Shown here: in pieces, positions 18,601 through 26,254 of the stretch | Layout of the letters: each line of letters begins with the position of its first letter | Numbering within the stretch: position 1 is the stretch's first letter | The notes under the pieces: generated by a model | Seen by the model: the letters and a program-made list of their open reading frames with translations, nothing else | Told to the model about the DNA's origin: nothing | Database searches by the model: none | Source of the DNA: Chromatiaceae bacterium | Lineage (GTDB): Bacteria; Pseudomonadota; Gammaproteobacteria; Chromatiales; Chromatiaceae | Reading direction: 5' to 3' | Assembly (NCBI GenBank): GCA_024235175.1 | Contig: JACKMX010000004.1 | Location: 620,001 to 684,000 of the forward strand | DNA: 64,000 bases | Program-made: the position numbers and the translations under genes

Positions 18601-19455
18601 CAGGCTACACGGACGCTGCGTGCCGACCCCAGGTTTGCAAGCCTGCCTGTGATCGCCCTGACGGCTCATGCCATGGCCGGCGAAAGGGAAAAGTGTCTGA
18701 ACGCAGGTATGAATGACCATGTTCCAAAACCCATTGAACCGGAGCTTTTGTACAACATTCTCAGCCACTGGCTCAAACAAGAGACTGCTTCCCTGCAGCC
18801 GCATACTGAGGAGATGGGACCGGCAGCATATCCGGTGTTACCGGATTCCGTGCCAGGCATCAACCTGCGCTGGGGTTTGGAACGGGTGGGCGGAAACCGG
18901 CAGTTGTTCCAAAAACTACTGGGTGATTTTCTATCCCACCACGGAAATGACCTGGAGGAACTTGAAAAAATGCTGGTTGTTGCTGACCGGGAAGGTGCGA
19001 GGCGCCTGGTTCATACGCTGCGGGGAGTAGCCGGAAACATCGGAGCCACGGCGGTCCAGGCTGAGGCGGCACGTCTGGAGAGCGATTTGACACAGGCCAA
19101 GGCCGATCTCCCGGCCGCATTGCCAGAAGCGTTTGTCAGCGCGTTCAGTACATTGTTATCGGGTCTGAAACAATTTGAACAGCAAGCTGATACCCGCGCT
19201 ATGCCGGAACAGGAATCAGCTGATTTGAAATCCATTGACAGCAAAGCCCTGCTGCATCACCTCGAACAGTTATTGGAAGAGGGCGACCCGCAGGCGAAAG
19301 AACTTATTCCGCAACTGCAAACCGCCCTGCCACAGCGGGCATTGAAGGATACGCTGCAGCAGCTGGGGGAGTTGGTGGATAGCTACGATTTTGATCGCGC
19401 ACAGGAGCAACTGGTGCTCCTGTCCAAAATACTGACGGATATTCCAGATGAATGA
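12670..19455 (+). CDS. Giant hybrid sensor histidine kinase with six tandem SBP_bac_3 domains
   Basis: 2261 residues. A signal/anchor helix (14-28) is followed by six extracytoplasmic amino-acid-type binding domains (SBP_bac_3), starting near residues 43, 269, 517, 760, 1006 and 1255. Each ends with a helix of the type EERAAIERKWLG. A transmembrane helix (about 1483-1505) leads to HisKA with His1535 (MSHEIRTPMNA), HATPase_c, receiver 1 with Asp1827, receiver 2 with Asp1968 (LMDIQMPDMDG) and an HPt domain with His2115 (LVHTLRGVAGN). The layout is that of BvgS/EvgS, which have two such domains; six is exceptional. Domains 3-6 share an LTxxEQxWLxQH linker, indicating internal duplication. The 3' end overlaps the REC/HD-GYP gene by 8 bases, so that protein is the likely phospho-target. 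Ligands are unknown. Confidence 0.95.
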   Translation: MNSRNCKSAHPALLCLLLGILGLLVAAAVKPEESAADSAPQQITVVFNSGTPPLKFSDPQGRASGLLVDLWRLWGKKTGITVKFLEAPWDETLRMVREGEADVHAGLFFTEERDRFLDYTSALLEIEYLIFHHRTILGVEKLQDLKAFRIGVPKGFTQEFVSERLPQAALGLYPDFDHLYRAAFDGEVRVFVSPLINYQYFLKQNESEGEFDYDVNNPLYQQTYFGAVREGNNALRQLIDRGLASITREERAAIERKWLGQAKTDTQNVLTIAGSRNLPPFSMLNEAGEPVGIGIDLWRLWSRKSGRPIQFRLTDISRSLSDLRDKRADLHAGLFRSKERAEWLAFSKPFLRAPATLYHLFRESRPPDLVDFSSARIGVQGPPPAELFQSLFPSAKPVSFENVTQMVAALERGEIDAFVADRPSADLELVRSGLRGDIVALEQDLFEIDLRAAVPRDKEDLLQEIEQGMNAISRNELAAILGRWLGGTVDYNIYLPQQHPVQLTPEEQTWIKQHRELRIAVDPEFAPYEFLDETGKHQGVSADYLKLLERKLGVRFTLVPTKTWDESVGMGFVKQIDVLPLINRTPSREPHLLFTEPYFISRRVIITRGQRDDIREVSDLANRRLVLPAGYSVNEHIRENIPDAQIIEVTDIPSALRSVAEGAVDATILSIGVASYWLDRSELTNLRIAGQFGRPSTLSMACRNDWPELASILQKALASISEDEHLSIRRRWISLDDDADQAPNLGLTPQEHTWLRQHPVIATGGDADWPPVAYVDRDGTYRGISADYLQLLQKRLGIEFSTVTDTAWSELLDRARNRNLDLIASISRSEEREQYLGFTHPYFSVPYTIYRHHDGPDITTLKELRGLTVAVEKDFYLHERLSLDFPAISLLVVENTVQALEAVSFERADAYIGNPAVAEWLIEQNRLHNLKAVATAPILGKSEMRLGVRKDWPLLLSALNKGFASITPEEHRKIRHRWMGQAHSGEGIRTILTESEQEWLAAHSRIRIGFDASYSPYSFLGPDGIYRGVAADFIRLLGERLGVDMEAVPGLDWPQILQGAREHTLDVIATAVQTPERDEFLEFTSIYIPTPLVIMSRADNTEILGADDLSGRRVALVEAHPTSQRVRREHPAIKEVPVKTPLDGLREVALGKADAYVGVLGINVYLSGKHGITNLKVAAGYDAESDGQRFGVRKDWPELARILEKALAATPEAEKFAIFNRWVPAGEVAAKSRPALESLQLNEQELKWLQQHREIRLGVDPDWEPIEFVTPKGEYSGISSEFIQRISVLLEMEMKHTPGISWQEVLNRSKRREIDILPAVTPSLERARYLNFTKPYLHFPFMVFTRKDAPLLTGIADLGSRRVAVERGYVTEEYLKRDHPHLSLQLVETTAQALHALATGDVDAYVGNLTLGSYLIDKLGLGNIKVSAPTPYANDLAIGVRKDWPELLAIMDKALATIDEAERQKIRQQSLAIRYQVAVDYTLLWQVVAGAALLLLLTLLWLAQVRSQRSALAVAKAEADQANRFKSYFLANMSHEIRTPMNAIVGFSHLAQQSGLDRRQQGYVDKIQSSAYSLLGIINDILDFSRIEAGKLHIDRALFSLDEVMENLAHLNIMRAEEKGLELLFSRDLKIPDSLEGDSLRLGQILTNLVSNAIKFTRKGEVKVVTRLKEQQSDQVLLSFAVEDTGIGIEPDQVERLFQAFTQLDGSTTRQHGGSGLGLSICRHLVQLMGGTLELESTPGKGSRFSFELAFRFHGEPRARNLIPDTPLRGLRALVVDDNPSARQILKEMLTSFTFDVVTAPNAETALGLIQDADEDGPEPFRLVLMDWRLPLMDGIEASRRIKQDKWLSHTPALILVTAYGREEVLQSAEKAGTDAVLIKPVSPSALFETVLRALGAPISVTAENGHKASPLKRRLSGRVLLVEDNIINQQLAQELLETMGLLVQTVCNGQEALETLRKHQFDLVLMDIQMPDMDGYQATRTLRADPRFASLPVIALTAHAMAGEREKCLNAGMNDHVPKPIEPELLYNILSHWLKQETASLQPHTEEMGPAAYPVLPDSVPGINLRWGLERVGGNRQLFQKLLGDFLSHHGNDLEELEKMLVVADREGARRLVHTLRGVAGNIGATAVQAEAARLESDLTQAKADLPAALPEAFVSAFSTLLSGLKQFEQQADTRAMPEQESADLKSIDSKALLHHLEQLLEEGDPQAKELIPQLQTALPQRALKDTLQQLGELVDSYDFDRAQEQLVLLSKILTDIPDE

Positions 19456-20533
19456 AGAGAAGCCAAAGATTCTGATCGTAGACGACGAGAATTTTTACAT
19501 CGATCTTCTACTCGACCTGCTGAAGGATGACTACAAAACGGTAGTGGCAAAAGATGGAGAGCAGGCTCTGCGCAGGGCGGCATCGGACACCCCGCCGGAC
19601 CTGATCCTGCTTGATGTGTTGATGCCGGGAATGGATGGTCATGAGGTGTGCCGAAGGCTCAAAATGGAATCCTCGACCCAACACATTCCAATCATCTTTC
19701 TCACCATCAAGAGTGAAGTCAAGGATGAGCTGAGAGGCTTCGAACTGGGTGCGGAGGACTATATCACCAAGCCCATGAGCCCTCCCATCGTAAAGGCACG
19801 CGTCAGGACCCATCTCGCCCTGAGTCAGGCCCGCCATCAGTTGGCAAACCAGAATCACACTCTGGAGCAGAGAGTCCGGGAGCGTACCGAAGAGCTCAAC
19901 CGCACCAAAGACGTGGCCATCTACTGTATGGCCAGTCTGGCCGAGACCCGTCATGCGGAGACCGGCAAGCATATCCTGCGCACCCAACGCTACATACGCC
20001 TGCTGGCGCAAAAGCTGAAGGAGCATCCACGCTTCTCCCATTACCTGGATGAAGTCACTATTGAAATGCTGTACAAAACCTCACCGCTGCACGACATCGG
20101 CAAGGTGGGTGTGCCCGACCGTATCCTGCTCAAGCCGGGGGAACTGAACGCGGACGAATGGGAGTTGATGAAACATCATGCCGAGTTCGGTCACGATGCC
20201 CTGCTTCGTGCGGAAATGGAGCTGGGTACCACAGACTTCCTGCAATTGGCCCGGGAAATCGCATATACCCATCACGAACGCTGGGATGGCAGCGGCTACC
20301 CTCGTGGACTGCGTGGTGACGATATTCCGATCTGCGGTCGGCTCATGGCCCTGGCCGACGTTTACGATGCACTGATCAACAGACGGGTCTACAAGGGGCC
20401 CTTTAATCATGAAAAGTCCGTGGAGATCATCCGTGAAGCCAGCGGCAGCCAGTTCGACCCGGATGTGGTGGAGGCGTTTCTGGCATTGCAGAGTGAGTTC
20501 AAACGGATCGCGGTGGAATTTTCCGACGACTGA
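19448..20533 (+). CDS. Response regulator with active-type HD-GYP cyclic-di-GMP phosphodiesterase (RpfG-like)
   Basis: 361 residues. The receiver (8-125) has Asp56 in LLDVLMPGMDG and the lysine in YITKPMSPP. A coiled coil follows (VRERTEELNRTKD), then an intact HD-GYP domain: LHDIGKVGVPDRIL, MKHHAEFGH, HHERWDGSGYPRGLRG and LADVYDAL. All metal ligands and the GYP motif are present, so cyclic-di-GMP hydrolysis is expected. Its ATG overlaps the stop of the six-sensor kinase, showing co-transcription and coupled translation. The pair most simply turns periplasmic ligand sensing into lowered cyclic-di-GMP. Confidence 0.93.
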   Translation: MNEEKPKILIVDDENFYIDLLLDLLKDDYKTVVAKDGEQALRRAASDTPPDLILLDVLMPGMDGHEVCRRLKMESSTQHIPIIFLTIKSEVKDELRGFELGAEDYITKPMSPPIVKARVRTHLALSQARHQLANQNHTLEQRVRERTEELNRTKDVAIYCMASLAETRHAETGKHILRTQRYIRLLAQKLKEHPRFSHYLDEVTIEMLYKTSPLHDIGKVGVPDRILLKPGELNADEWELMKHHAEFGHDALLRAEMELGTTDFLQLAREIAYTHHERWDGSGYPRGLRGDDIPICGRLMALADVYDALINRRVYKGPFNHEKSVEIIREASGSQFDPDVVEAFLALQSEFKRIAVEFSDD

Positions 20534-20568
20534 GCACACTACCAACGACACCGCAAGGATCACGAGTG

Positions 20569-23121
20569 TCAGCTGCTGGTTCCTGTTATGGCCTCGCGGA
20601 ATAACGCATCTATCCGCTGTGCCAGTTCATCCTGGGTGTAGGGTTTGTTTAGAAGGTTCGCGTTGAACCTGGCCTGACCGTTGTGAATCATCGCCTTCTC
20701 GGTATAACCGGAGGTCAACAGCACCTTCAGACCCGGCCGCAATACCGATGCCCGATCGGCCAGCTCATAGCCGTTGATCCCACCTGGCATAACCACGTCT
20801 GAGAACAGAAGGTCTATGACCGGTTCGGCTGCCAGGATTTCCAATGCCTGCTGCGGAGTGTCCGCAACCAATACCCTGTAGCCCAACGCTTCCAGTGAAA
20901 CCCTGGCCAGATCCAGGAGATTTGTCTCATCGTCAACCACCAGCACTGTTTCATTGCCGCCGACCGGCCGCTTTAAACTCTCTTCCGGAATAGTCATGGA
21001 TTGCATCCTGCCTATGGCACGCGGCAGGTAGATTCTGAACGTGGTACCTATGCCAGGTTCCGAGTAAACCTTTATGCTGCCGGCGGAACGTTTGACAAAA
21101 CCGAATACCATGGCCAATCCCAGACCGGTGCCCTTGCCTGACGGCTTGGTGGTGAAAAAGGGTTCGAAAATCTGCTCCTGAATCTCGGGAGCCATACCCT
21201 TGCCGTTATCGCTGACCGCCAACTGCACATAGGCACCAGGCGTGAGCCCCGGATTTTGGCTGCAGTACTCCTCATCCAATACACAGTTCCTGGTTTCCAG
21301 CGTCAGCTCGCCACCGTTTGGCATTGCATCCCGGGCGTTGATGATCAGGTTGAGAAGTGCATCCTCGAACTCTCCCGGATCGATTTCGGTGAGTTCCGGG
21401 TCATCGCAAAGGTGCTGATTAACCTTCACTTCGGGAGTGACTGAACGGGCAATCAGGCTCCCCATGCCCTTTATCAGACGATTCAGATCGCACAATATAA
21501 CCCTGTTTGATTGGGGGCGTGAAAAACCCAGCAGCTGCCTGGTCAGGTCGGCAGCCCGTTGTGCGGTCCTGCCAATGACATCTATCCGCTGGAAAGCAGC
21601 CTGATCTTCGCTTATCTCCCGCTTCAACAGATCCACGTTACCCAGAATTATGCCGAGAATATTGTTGAAATCGTGTGCAATACCCCCGGTGAGCTGACCA
21701 ATGGCATCCATTTTCTGTGAACGGCGCAGTGCCTGCTCGGTCCGTTTCCGCTCAGTGACATCCTCTCCGTAAGCCTGCATCATCACCACTTCGCGATGAT
21801 CGTCACAGATAGCTCTGTTGGTCCAGCGATGGTAGCGTATGCTGCCGTCGGCAGCACAGACCCTGTGCTCATGAACCATCAGCGGTCTGTCAGCACTCAG
21901 CTGTGCGAGGTTCCCGCGCACCAGTGCTCTCTCATCTTCCGGGATCAGATCGTAGAAGTTGGCGCCAACAAGCTGCTCCTGGGTCATGCCGAAATATTCA
22001 CAATAGGCATGATTCACAAAAAGGATGGTCCCATCAGGGCGATTGCGGCAGACCAGTGCGGGCAGATCTTTGATTATCGACTGCAGCTGCTCCTTGCTGT
22101 CGCGCAGCGCCTGCTCCGTCTGTATGTGCGGCGTGATGTCTCTTAGGATCCCCTCGATACCCAGCAATCCGCCATTTGCATCCAGGGAAAAATGGGCGTT
22201 GATCCAGACCCAGCGCAGAGCGCCATCCTTGTGCCTCAACTGTAATTCAAAGTTGTGAACCTGTCCGGTCTCTTTCAGTCTGCCTTGCAGTTTTTCCCAG
22301 TGATCGGGATCGGCATGAATCGCCTCCCGGAACACCCTTCCAAGCATCTCCTCCTGCGTGTAACCCAGCAGTGCCTCGACCGAGGGTGAAACAAAGGTGA
22401 CCCTCCCATCCCTGTCCGTGCGATAGATCAGATCGGAAACATTGGCAAAGATATCCAGGTAGCTTCTTTCGCTCTCCGCAAGCGCATCCAGCAGAACCGT
22501 TCGCCCGTGCTCCCGGGTCAGCATCAAACCAAGCACCAGCGTAGTCAGCGGGTACATTATGCTCACCGGCAGGGAGAGTTTGGAGAGAACCGATAGTGCG
22601 GTACCGCCGTCGGGAAGCGCGAATACCCAGAGCAGGCTGAGTGGCGTCACCGTCAGCGCCATGATCAATAGCTGTTTAACACCTATCTTCCGCGATCGAA
22701 TATTGAATCTTGCGGCAAACAGCATACCGGCGATCATCGCCGTGACTATGGCACCGCTGCCCGCAATCATGCCCACCCCGCCGAGATGAATACGAAACCC
22801 CACGGCCATCAATCCGGCAACCAACCCGGCCAGTCTGCCGGCGTACGGGCTGGCGAGAAGCACGATAACAACCCTGCCGTCAACAATCACGCCCTCGGCG
22901 ACATGCATTGGAACCATCATACCGAGGATCGCGATAGCGCCGAACAGCAGGCCCTGCATCAGGGGGAGAACCCGGTTCCGTTGGCTTCGCAGCCGCCTGA
23001 GAATCAGGCTGTAAAGAAAGGTGAGCGCAATGAGAAGCGCAAGATTCTCTCCGAACTCGATAAACAGACGAAGGGAATCAGCCACCGGCAATTTCCGCCG
23101 CTTGAGCTGGGCTGTGAACAA
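20569..23121 (-). CDS. LytS-type multi-TM, two-PAS hybrid histidine kinase
   Basis: 850 residues. About six N-terminal transmembrane helices (to ~200) resemble the 5TM LytS-type sensor (GRLAGLVAGL, GGVGMIAGSGAIVTAMIAG). Two PAS domains follow (about 228-345 and 350-465), then HisKA of the GIAHDFNNILG type, HATPase_c with FEPFFTTKPSGKGTGLGLAM, and a C-terminal receiver (LVVDDETNLLDLA, SDVVMPGGINGYELA). It is convergent with the HD-GYP gene, with 35 bases between. Its kinase and receiver halves are strikingly similar to those of the kinase at 60948, so the two share a recent ancestor. No cognate response regulator lies next to it. Confidence 0.9.
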   Translation of the reverse strand: MFTAQLKRRKLPVADSLRLFIEFGENLALLIALTFLYSLILRRLRSQRNRVLPLMQGLLFGAIAILGMMVPMHVAEGVIVDGRVVIVLLASPYAGRLAGLVAGLMAVGFRIHLGGVGMIAGSGAIVTAMIAGMLFAARFNIRSRKIGVKQLLIMALTVTPLSLLWVFALPDGGTALSVLSKLSLPVSIMYPLTTLVLGLMLTREHGRTVLLDALAESERSYLDIFANVSDLIYRTDRDGRVTFVSPSVEALLGYTQEEMLGRVFREAIHADPDHWEKLQGRLKETGQVHNFELQLRHKDGALRWVWINAHFSLDANGGLLGIEGILRDITPHIQTEQALRDSKEQLQSIIKDLPALVCRNRPDGTILFVNHAYCEYFGMTQEQLVGANFYDLIPEDERALVRGNLAQLSADRPLMVHEHRVCAADGSIRYHRWTNRAICDDHREVVMMQAYGEDVTERKRTEQALRRSQKMDAIGQLTGGIAHDFNNILGIILGNVDLLKREISEDQAAFQRIDVIGRTAQRAADLTRQLLGFSRPQSNRVILCDLNRLIKGMGSLIARSVTPEVKVNQHLCDDPELTEIDPGEFEDALLNLIINARDAMPNGGELTLETRNCVLDEEYCSQNPGLTPGAYVQLAVSDNGKGMAPEIQEQIFEPFFTTKPSGKGTGLGLAMVFGFVKRSAGSIKVYSEPGIGTTFRIYLPRAIGRMQSMTIPEESLKRPVGGNETVLVVDDETNLLDLARVSLEALGYRVLVADTPQQALEILAAEPVIDLLFSDVVMPGGINGYELADRASVLRPGLKVLLTSGYTEKAMIHNGQARFNANLLNKPYTQDELAQRIDALFREAITGTSS

Positions 23122-23344
23122 TCGAATAAGGAAGGCCGGTCATCCTGCAATATCCTTTCTCTGTCGGCTGTTATCCATGCCCTGGCTATTGGGCCGATAT
23201 TAGGAGCATAGAACAGATATGCGATTTCTTCCCGGTATTTATCCCAGGCCCGGACAGTTCCGAACACTGCACACGATCATCATGGGATTGCTGACCTGAA
23301 AAAAGGGGATTTGGACGCACTTGCTCCTTGGCCGGCGGCGGCAG

Positions 23345-23498
23345 GAAGGAGATCAGAGGTCGCTTTTGATATCCGGGATTACTCTTGAGACCCTCTTTGG
23401 CGGCATCTTTAAGATATCCATTGATCTCTGCGGCGCTGACCGGCCTCGCAGCCTGGAATACGAAGCCGGTCAGTGATGCGTTGGAGAAATAGCGGAGT
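23345..23498 (-). pseudogene. Possible GAPDH-like gene remnant
   Basis: One minus-strand frame in this gap reads like part of a protein (LRYFSNASLTGFVFQAA, RPVSAAEINGYLKDAAKEG, GYQKRPLIS). The pattern resembles the C-terminal catalytic domain of glyceraldehyde-3-phosphate dehydrogenase (PNxSL..., EEINxxxKxAA, GYTExPLVS). There is no start codon, and the expected sequence ends after PLIS. It could be a relic of a lost gene, or a chance resemblance. Confidence 0.3.
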
Positions 23499-23501
23499 TT
23501 G

Positions 23502-24335
23502 TCAGAAGAGTGTCAGCAACGCCGCATTGGTGACTGCAAACACCAGCAGGTAGATTCCCAGCAGGATGATCGAATAGCCGAAGACGAAGTAGAGAATCCG
23601 CAACGGAACCGGTGGCGGCGCAACAAGGGCTGCATCCAATCTACCCTCCCCCTCCAGGCGGGCCACCCAGGCTGCATGGTCGTGCCTGGCCTCTTCGAGT
23701 GGCATGGTGCCATCGAACATGCCTGCATTGAACGGAAAGTTGCCGGGCCGCCAGTGCTCTACCGTGAAGTGCACGGTAAAGATATGGCCCATTGCCAGCA
23801 CCGCCTCGATGCGGTGCACCCAGAGCGCGACGTTGAGCATCCAACCCGGCATATAGTCGCTGGTCAATACAGGATCATAGAGCATCAGCCCGGTTACGCC
23901 GACGATGGTCAAGCCCCACCAGACCGCCCAATAGTCGAACTTCGCCCACCAGCCCCAGCGCTCATATTTCGGCAGGTCGTTCAGGCCAAAGACCCAACCG
24001 ATATGGCCGAAGAAACCCTTGATATCCTCCCATTGAAAAACCAAAGAGTTGGCATTGAGCAGCGAGCCGGGAAACTTTTTCCAATCGATGCAGTAGAACA
24101 GATAGGGGATGTGCAGCAGCAGTGCGGCAAGCAGCACCAGACCGCCGATCTTGTGCACCTCTAGCGCACCCTGGTAGCCGCCGAACAGCCCGGCAAGCTC
24201 GCGCCCCCACTGGGTCTCATAAAACATCCAGGCGACGCCGGTGACCGACAACAGCATGAACAGCAGCATCAGCGTCAGGTGCCACAGCCGGTGCACCGGA
24301 GTGAAGCGTTTCAGACGGGTCCGTTGTTCAGGCAT
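23502..24335 (-). CDS. Di-heme cytochrome b (b561/NarI-like) membrane subunit
   Basis: 277 residues with about five transmembrane helices. Histidines positioned to ligate hemes appear in TPVHRLWHLTLM, LEVHKIGGLVLL, WVHRIEAVLAMGH and FTVHFTVEHW. This is the pattern of bacterial cytochrome b/b6-domain quinol dehydrogenases. The ATG at 24335 is chosen over the upstream GTG because AGGAG sits eight bases before it. It overlaps the triheme cytochrome gene by 8 bases. Together they probably pass electrons between the quinone pool and the octaheme protein encoded first in this operon. The direction of flow is not determined by sequence. Confidence 0.85.
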   Translation of the reverse strand: MPEQRTRLKRFTPVHRLWHLTLMLLFMLLSVTGVAWMFYETQWGRELAGLFGGYQGALEVHKIGGLVLLAALLLHIPYLFYCIDWKKFPGSLLNANSLVFQWEDIKGFFGHIGWVFGLNDLPKYERWGWWAKFDYWAVWWGLTIVGVTGLMLYDPVLTSDYMPGWMLNVALWVHRIEAVLAMGHIFTVHFTVEHWRPGNFPFNAGMFDGTMPLEEARHDHAAWVARLEGEGRLDAALVAPPPVPLRILYFVFGYSIILLGIYLLVFAVTNAALLTLF

Positions 24336-24975
24336 GACCTGCACTCCTCTTGAACTTGGCGATCAGGTCCCTCAGCCACCACAACACCGTGTAGGGCAGG
24401 AAGAAGACGAACACGCCACCCGCCAGTATCAGCATGAACCAGACGGCGTAATAGAACGCCGGAAAGGTGCTGCGCGTCTCCGAAGCGATCGGATTCGGCT
24501 CGTGCACCATATAGGAAGCGAACGAAGGAGATGCTCCCTCGTGGCACTTGGCGCAGACATAGGCATGACGCCGGATCGGATTGAGCGGCGAGTAGTATTG
24601 AAAAACACCGGAAACCGGCTGGTTGCGATGACATTGCACACAGCTGATATCCATCCGCAACCCGTGCAGATCCTTGGTCTGCGGCTCGTGGCACTTCTGG
24701 CAGCGCACCTGCTGGCTGAAGTCAGCCACGTCTTCGTGCGCATCCAGCTTGAAGCTGGAGCGGCGGATCTTCGGATGGCTCGGCCCTATGCCCCAGAGAC
24801 GCTCTTCACCGCCGGGCAGTTGCTGATAGAAGCGGAACGAACCCGGCAAGGTATCCTGGTCGCGGAAGAATCCGGTAGCGGCCAGATCTTCGGGGGTATT
24901 CATGGCCTGCCCGAACACGGGCGAGGCCATGAGAAGTGCTCCCAGCAGAGAGATTATCGTGTGACCGACAGACAT
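24328..24975 (-). CDS. Membrane-anchored triheme c-type cytochrome
   Basis: 215 residues. An N-terminal signal peptide (MSVGHTIISLLGALLMASP) leads to a periplasmic part with three CXXCH heme-attachment motifs (CQKCH, CVQCH, CAKCH). A C-terminal transmembrane helix follows (about 175-200: FMLILAGGVFVFFLPYTVLWW), then a basic tail. It sits between the octaheme cytochrome and the cytochrome b and overlaps the latter. A likely role is an electron bridge between the membrane b-type subunit and the periplasmic octaheme protein. A family name was not recognised. Confidence 0.82.
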   Translation of the reverse strand: MSVGHTIISLLGALLMASPVFGQAMNTPEDLAATGFFRDQDTLPGSFRFYQQLPGGEERLWGIGPSHPKIRRSSFKLDAHEDVADFSQQVRCQKCHEPQTKDLHGLRMDISCVQCHRNQPVSGVFQYYSPLNPIRRHAYVCAKCHEGASPSFASYMVHEPNPIASETRSTFPAFYYAVWFMLILAGGVFVFFLPYTVLWWLRDLIAKFKRSAGHA

Positions 24976-25009
24976 TGGTTTTCCCTCCCGTGGTTAAGTT
25001 ACGGTCAGG

Positions 25010-26254
25010 TCACTGTTTGGTCTCGGTCATCTCTCCGGCGGCAGGCTGCCTTTTGGTCAAGGCATCCCAACGCTGCTGTAGATCGGCCAGATCGTCATTC
25101 TCGTGCTTGTGACAGGTCTGGCAGGAGTTCGGGACCTTGGTCTCGATGGTGTCCTTCGGCAGCAGCACCGTGAACACGTGGCTGCGGATGTCGCCCGACT
25201 CGGCGCTCTTGGCGATCCTCGGCATGTGACAGTTGGCGCAGTTGCCGAACGAGTGGACCGAATGAGAACCGACTTTGGCGGTCTGCTCATGGCAGGAGAC
25301 GCAGAGCTGGTCCCCCTCGACCTTGGTCTTGCTGCGGAACAGCGGATTGCCGAGTTGATGCACCACATGACAACTCACGCAGCTGACGCCGCTATCGGCA
25401 TGCTTGGACTTGGTCCAGTCGATATACTGCTGGTGGTGGCCCTTGGAGAGACCCGTTTCGTAGAGGTGCTTGTCACCCAGTTCAATCGATTTGAAATAGG
25501 TTTCCAGCGCCTTGCCCGGCTTGTAGCCCACCGGCCAGCTTGCCCCTTTGGATTTGGTCGAGCTTCCGCGGTTGTGGCAGGAGCCGCAGATCTGGGTGGC
25601 GACACCACCGGTAAGCTTGCTTGGATTGACGATGGTGGCACGCTTCTCGAAAGTCTCGGTGGCGGGCAAAGCGGCATGGTGTGATCCGGGACCATGGCAG
25701 GCCTCGCAGCCTACGCCCGGCTCAAGGAAAGTCTCTTTATCCAGATCGACGCCGGTGGCATGACAACCGCCGCACTTCTGCAGCCAGGGTCGTTGATCCC
25801 AATCTGCCTCATGGTAGTTGACCCAGACGCCGGAATCGATGTTGAACTGAGTCGGGGCGATATAGTACTTGCCGTCCTTCTGCACCAGGTAGCGCTGTTT
25901 CCACTGGCTGCCGATCGTGTACTTGACATCCTCACGCTTGGGATAATAGACCTGATCCGCCGGAACTTTCAGCTTGTCCTCGATCTTTTTGAAATCCTCC
26001 TTCATCGCCTCCTGGTCGATTTCGGTAACCAGCACGTCCTCGTTTTTCGAGACATCCTGCAGCATCTTGCTGTGCAGTGTTCTCTTCCAGGCATCGTAGT
26101 GCTCCAGGTGGCAGGACCTGCATACGTCCGAACCGACGTATGTCTTGGGTTCCGACAGAAGCTTCTTCTAATCGAGTGTCTGAGCCACAGCCGACTGAAA
26201 ACAGAATGCCAAGAGAGATACCAGAAGAAAAACAAAACGGGACACGAGCGCCAT
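25010..26254 (-). CDS. Octaheme c-type cytochrome (cytochrome c554-like), interrupted by an in-frame amber codon
   Basis: The full reading frame starts at the ATG at 26254 (GGGGAG upstream) and encodes a clear signal peptide ending in QSAVAQTLD. A TAG follows at 26170-26168, then the frame continues as KKLLSEPKTYVGSDVCRSCH. Eight CXXCH motifs follow in total: CRSCH, CGGCH, CEACH, CGSCH, CVSCH twice, CANCH and CQTCH. YVGSDVCRSCH, WKQRYL and GCEACHGPGS match the cytochrome c554-like family. The next ATG (26065) lies after the first heme and lacks a signal peptide, so it cannot give an exported protein. A CAG-to-TAG change would explain the stop. The rest looks intact, suggesting a recent mutation, a sequencing error or suppression. 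It is the first gene of the left cytochrome operon. Confidence 0.8.

Noticed and set aside
26168..26170. Pyrrolysine or general amber recoding
   Set aside because: Several genes in the window (10340, 36911, 55014, 57003) end normally with TAG, and no pyl genes are present. A simple nonsense change is more economical.
25010..26254. MccA-type octaheme sulfite reductase
   Set aside because: All eight heme motifs are plain CXXCH. The long CX15CH heme of MccA is absent, and the N-terminus matches the c554-like family instead.
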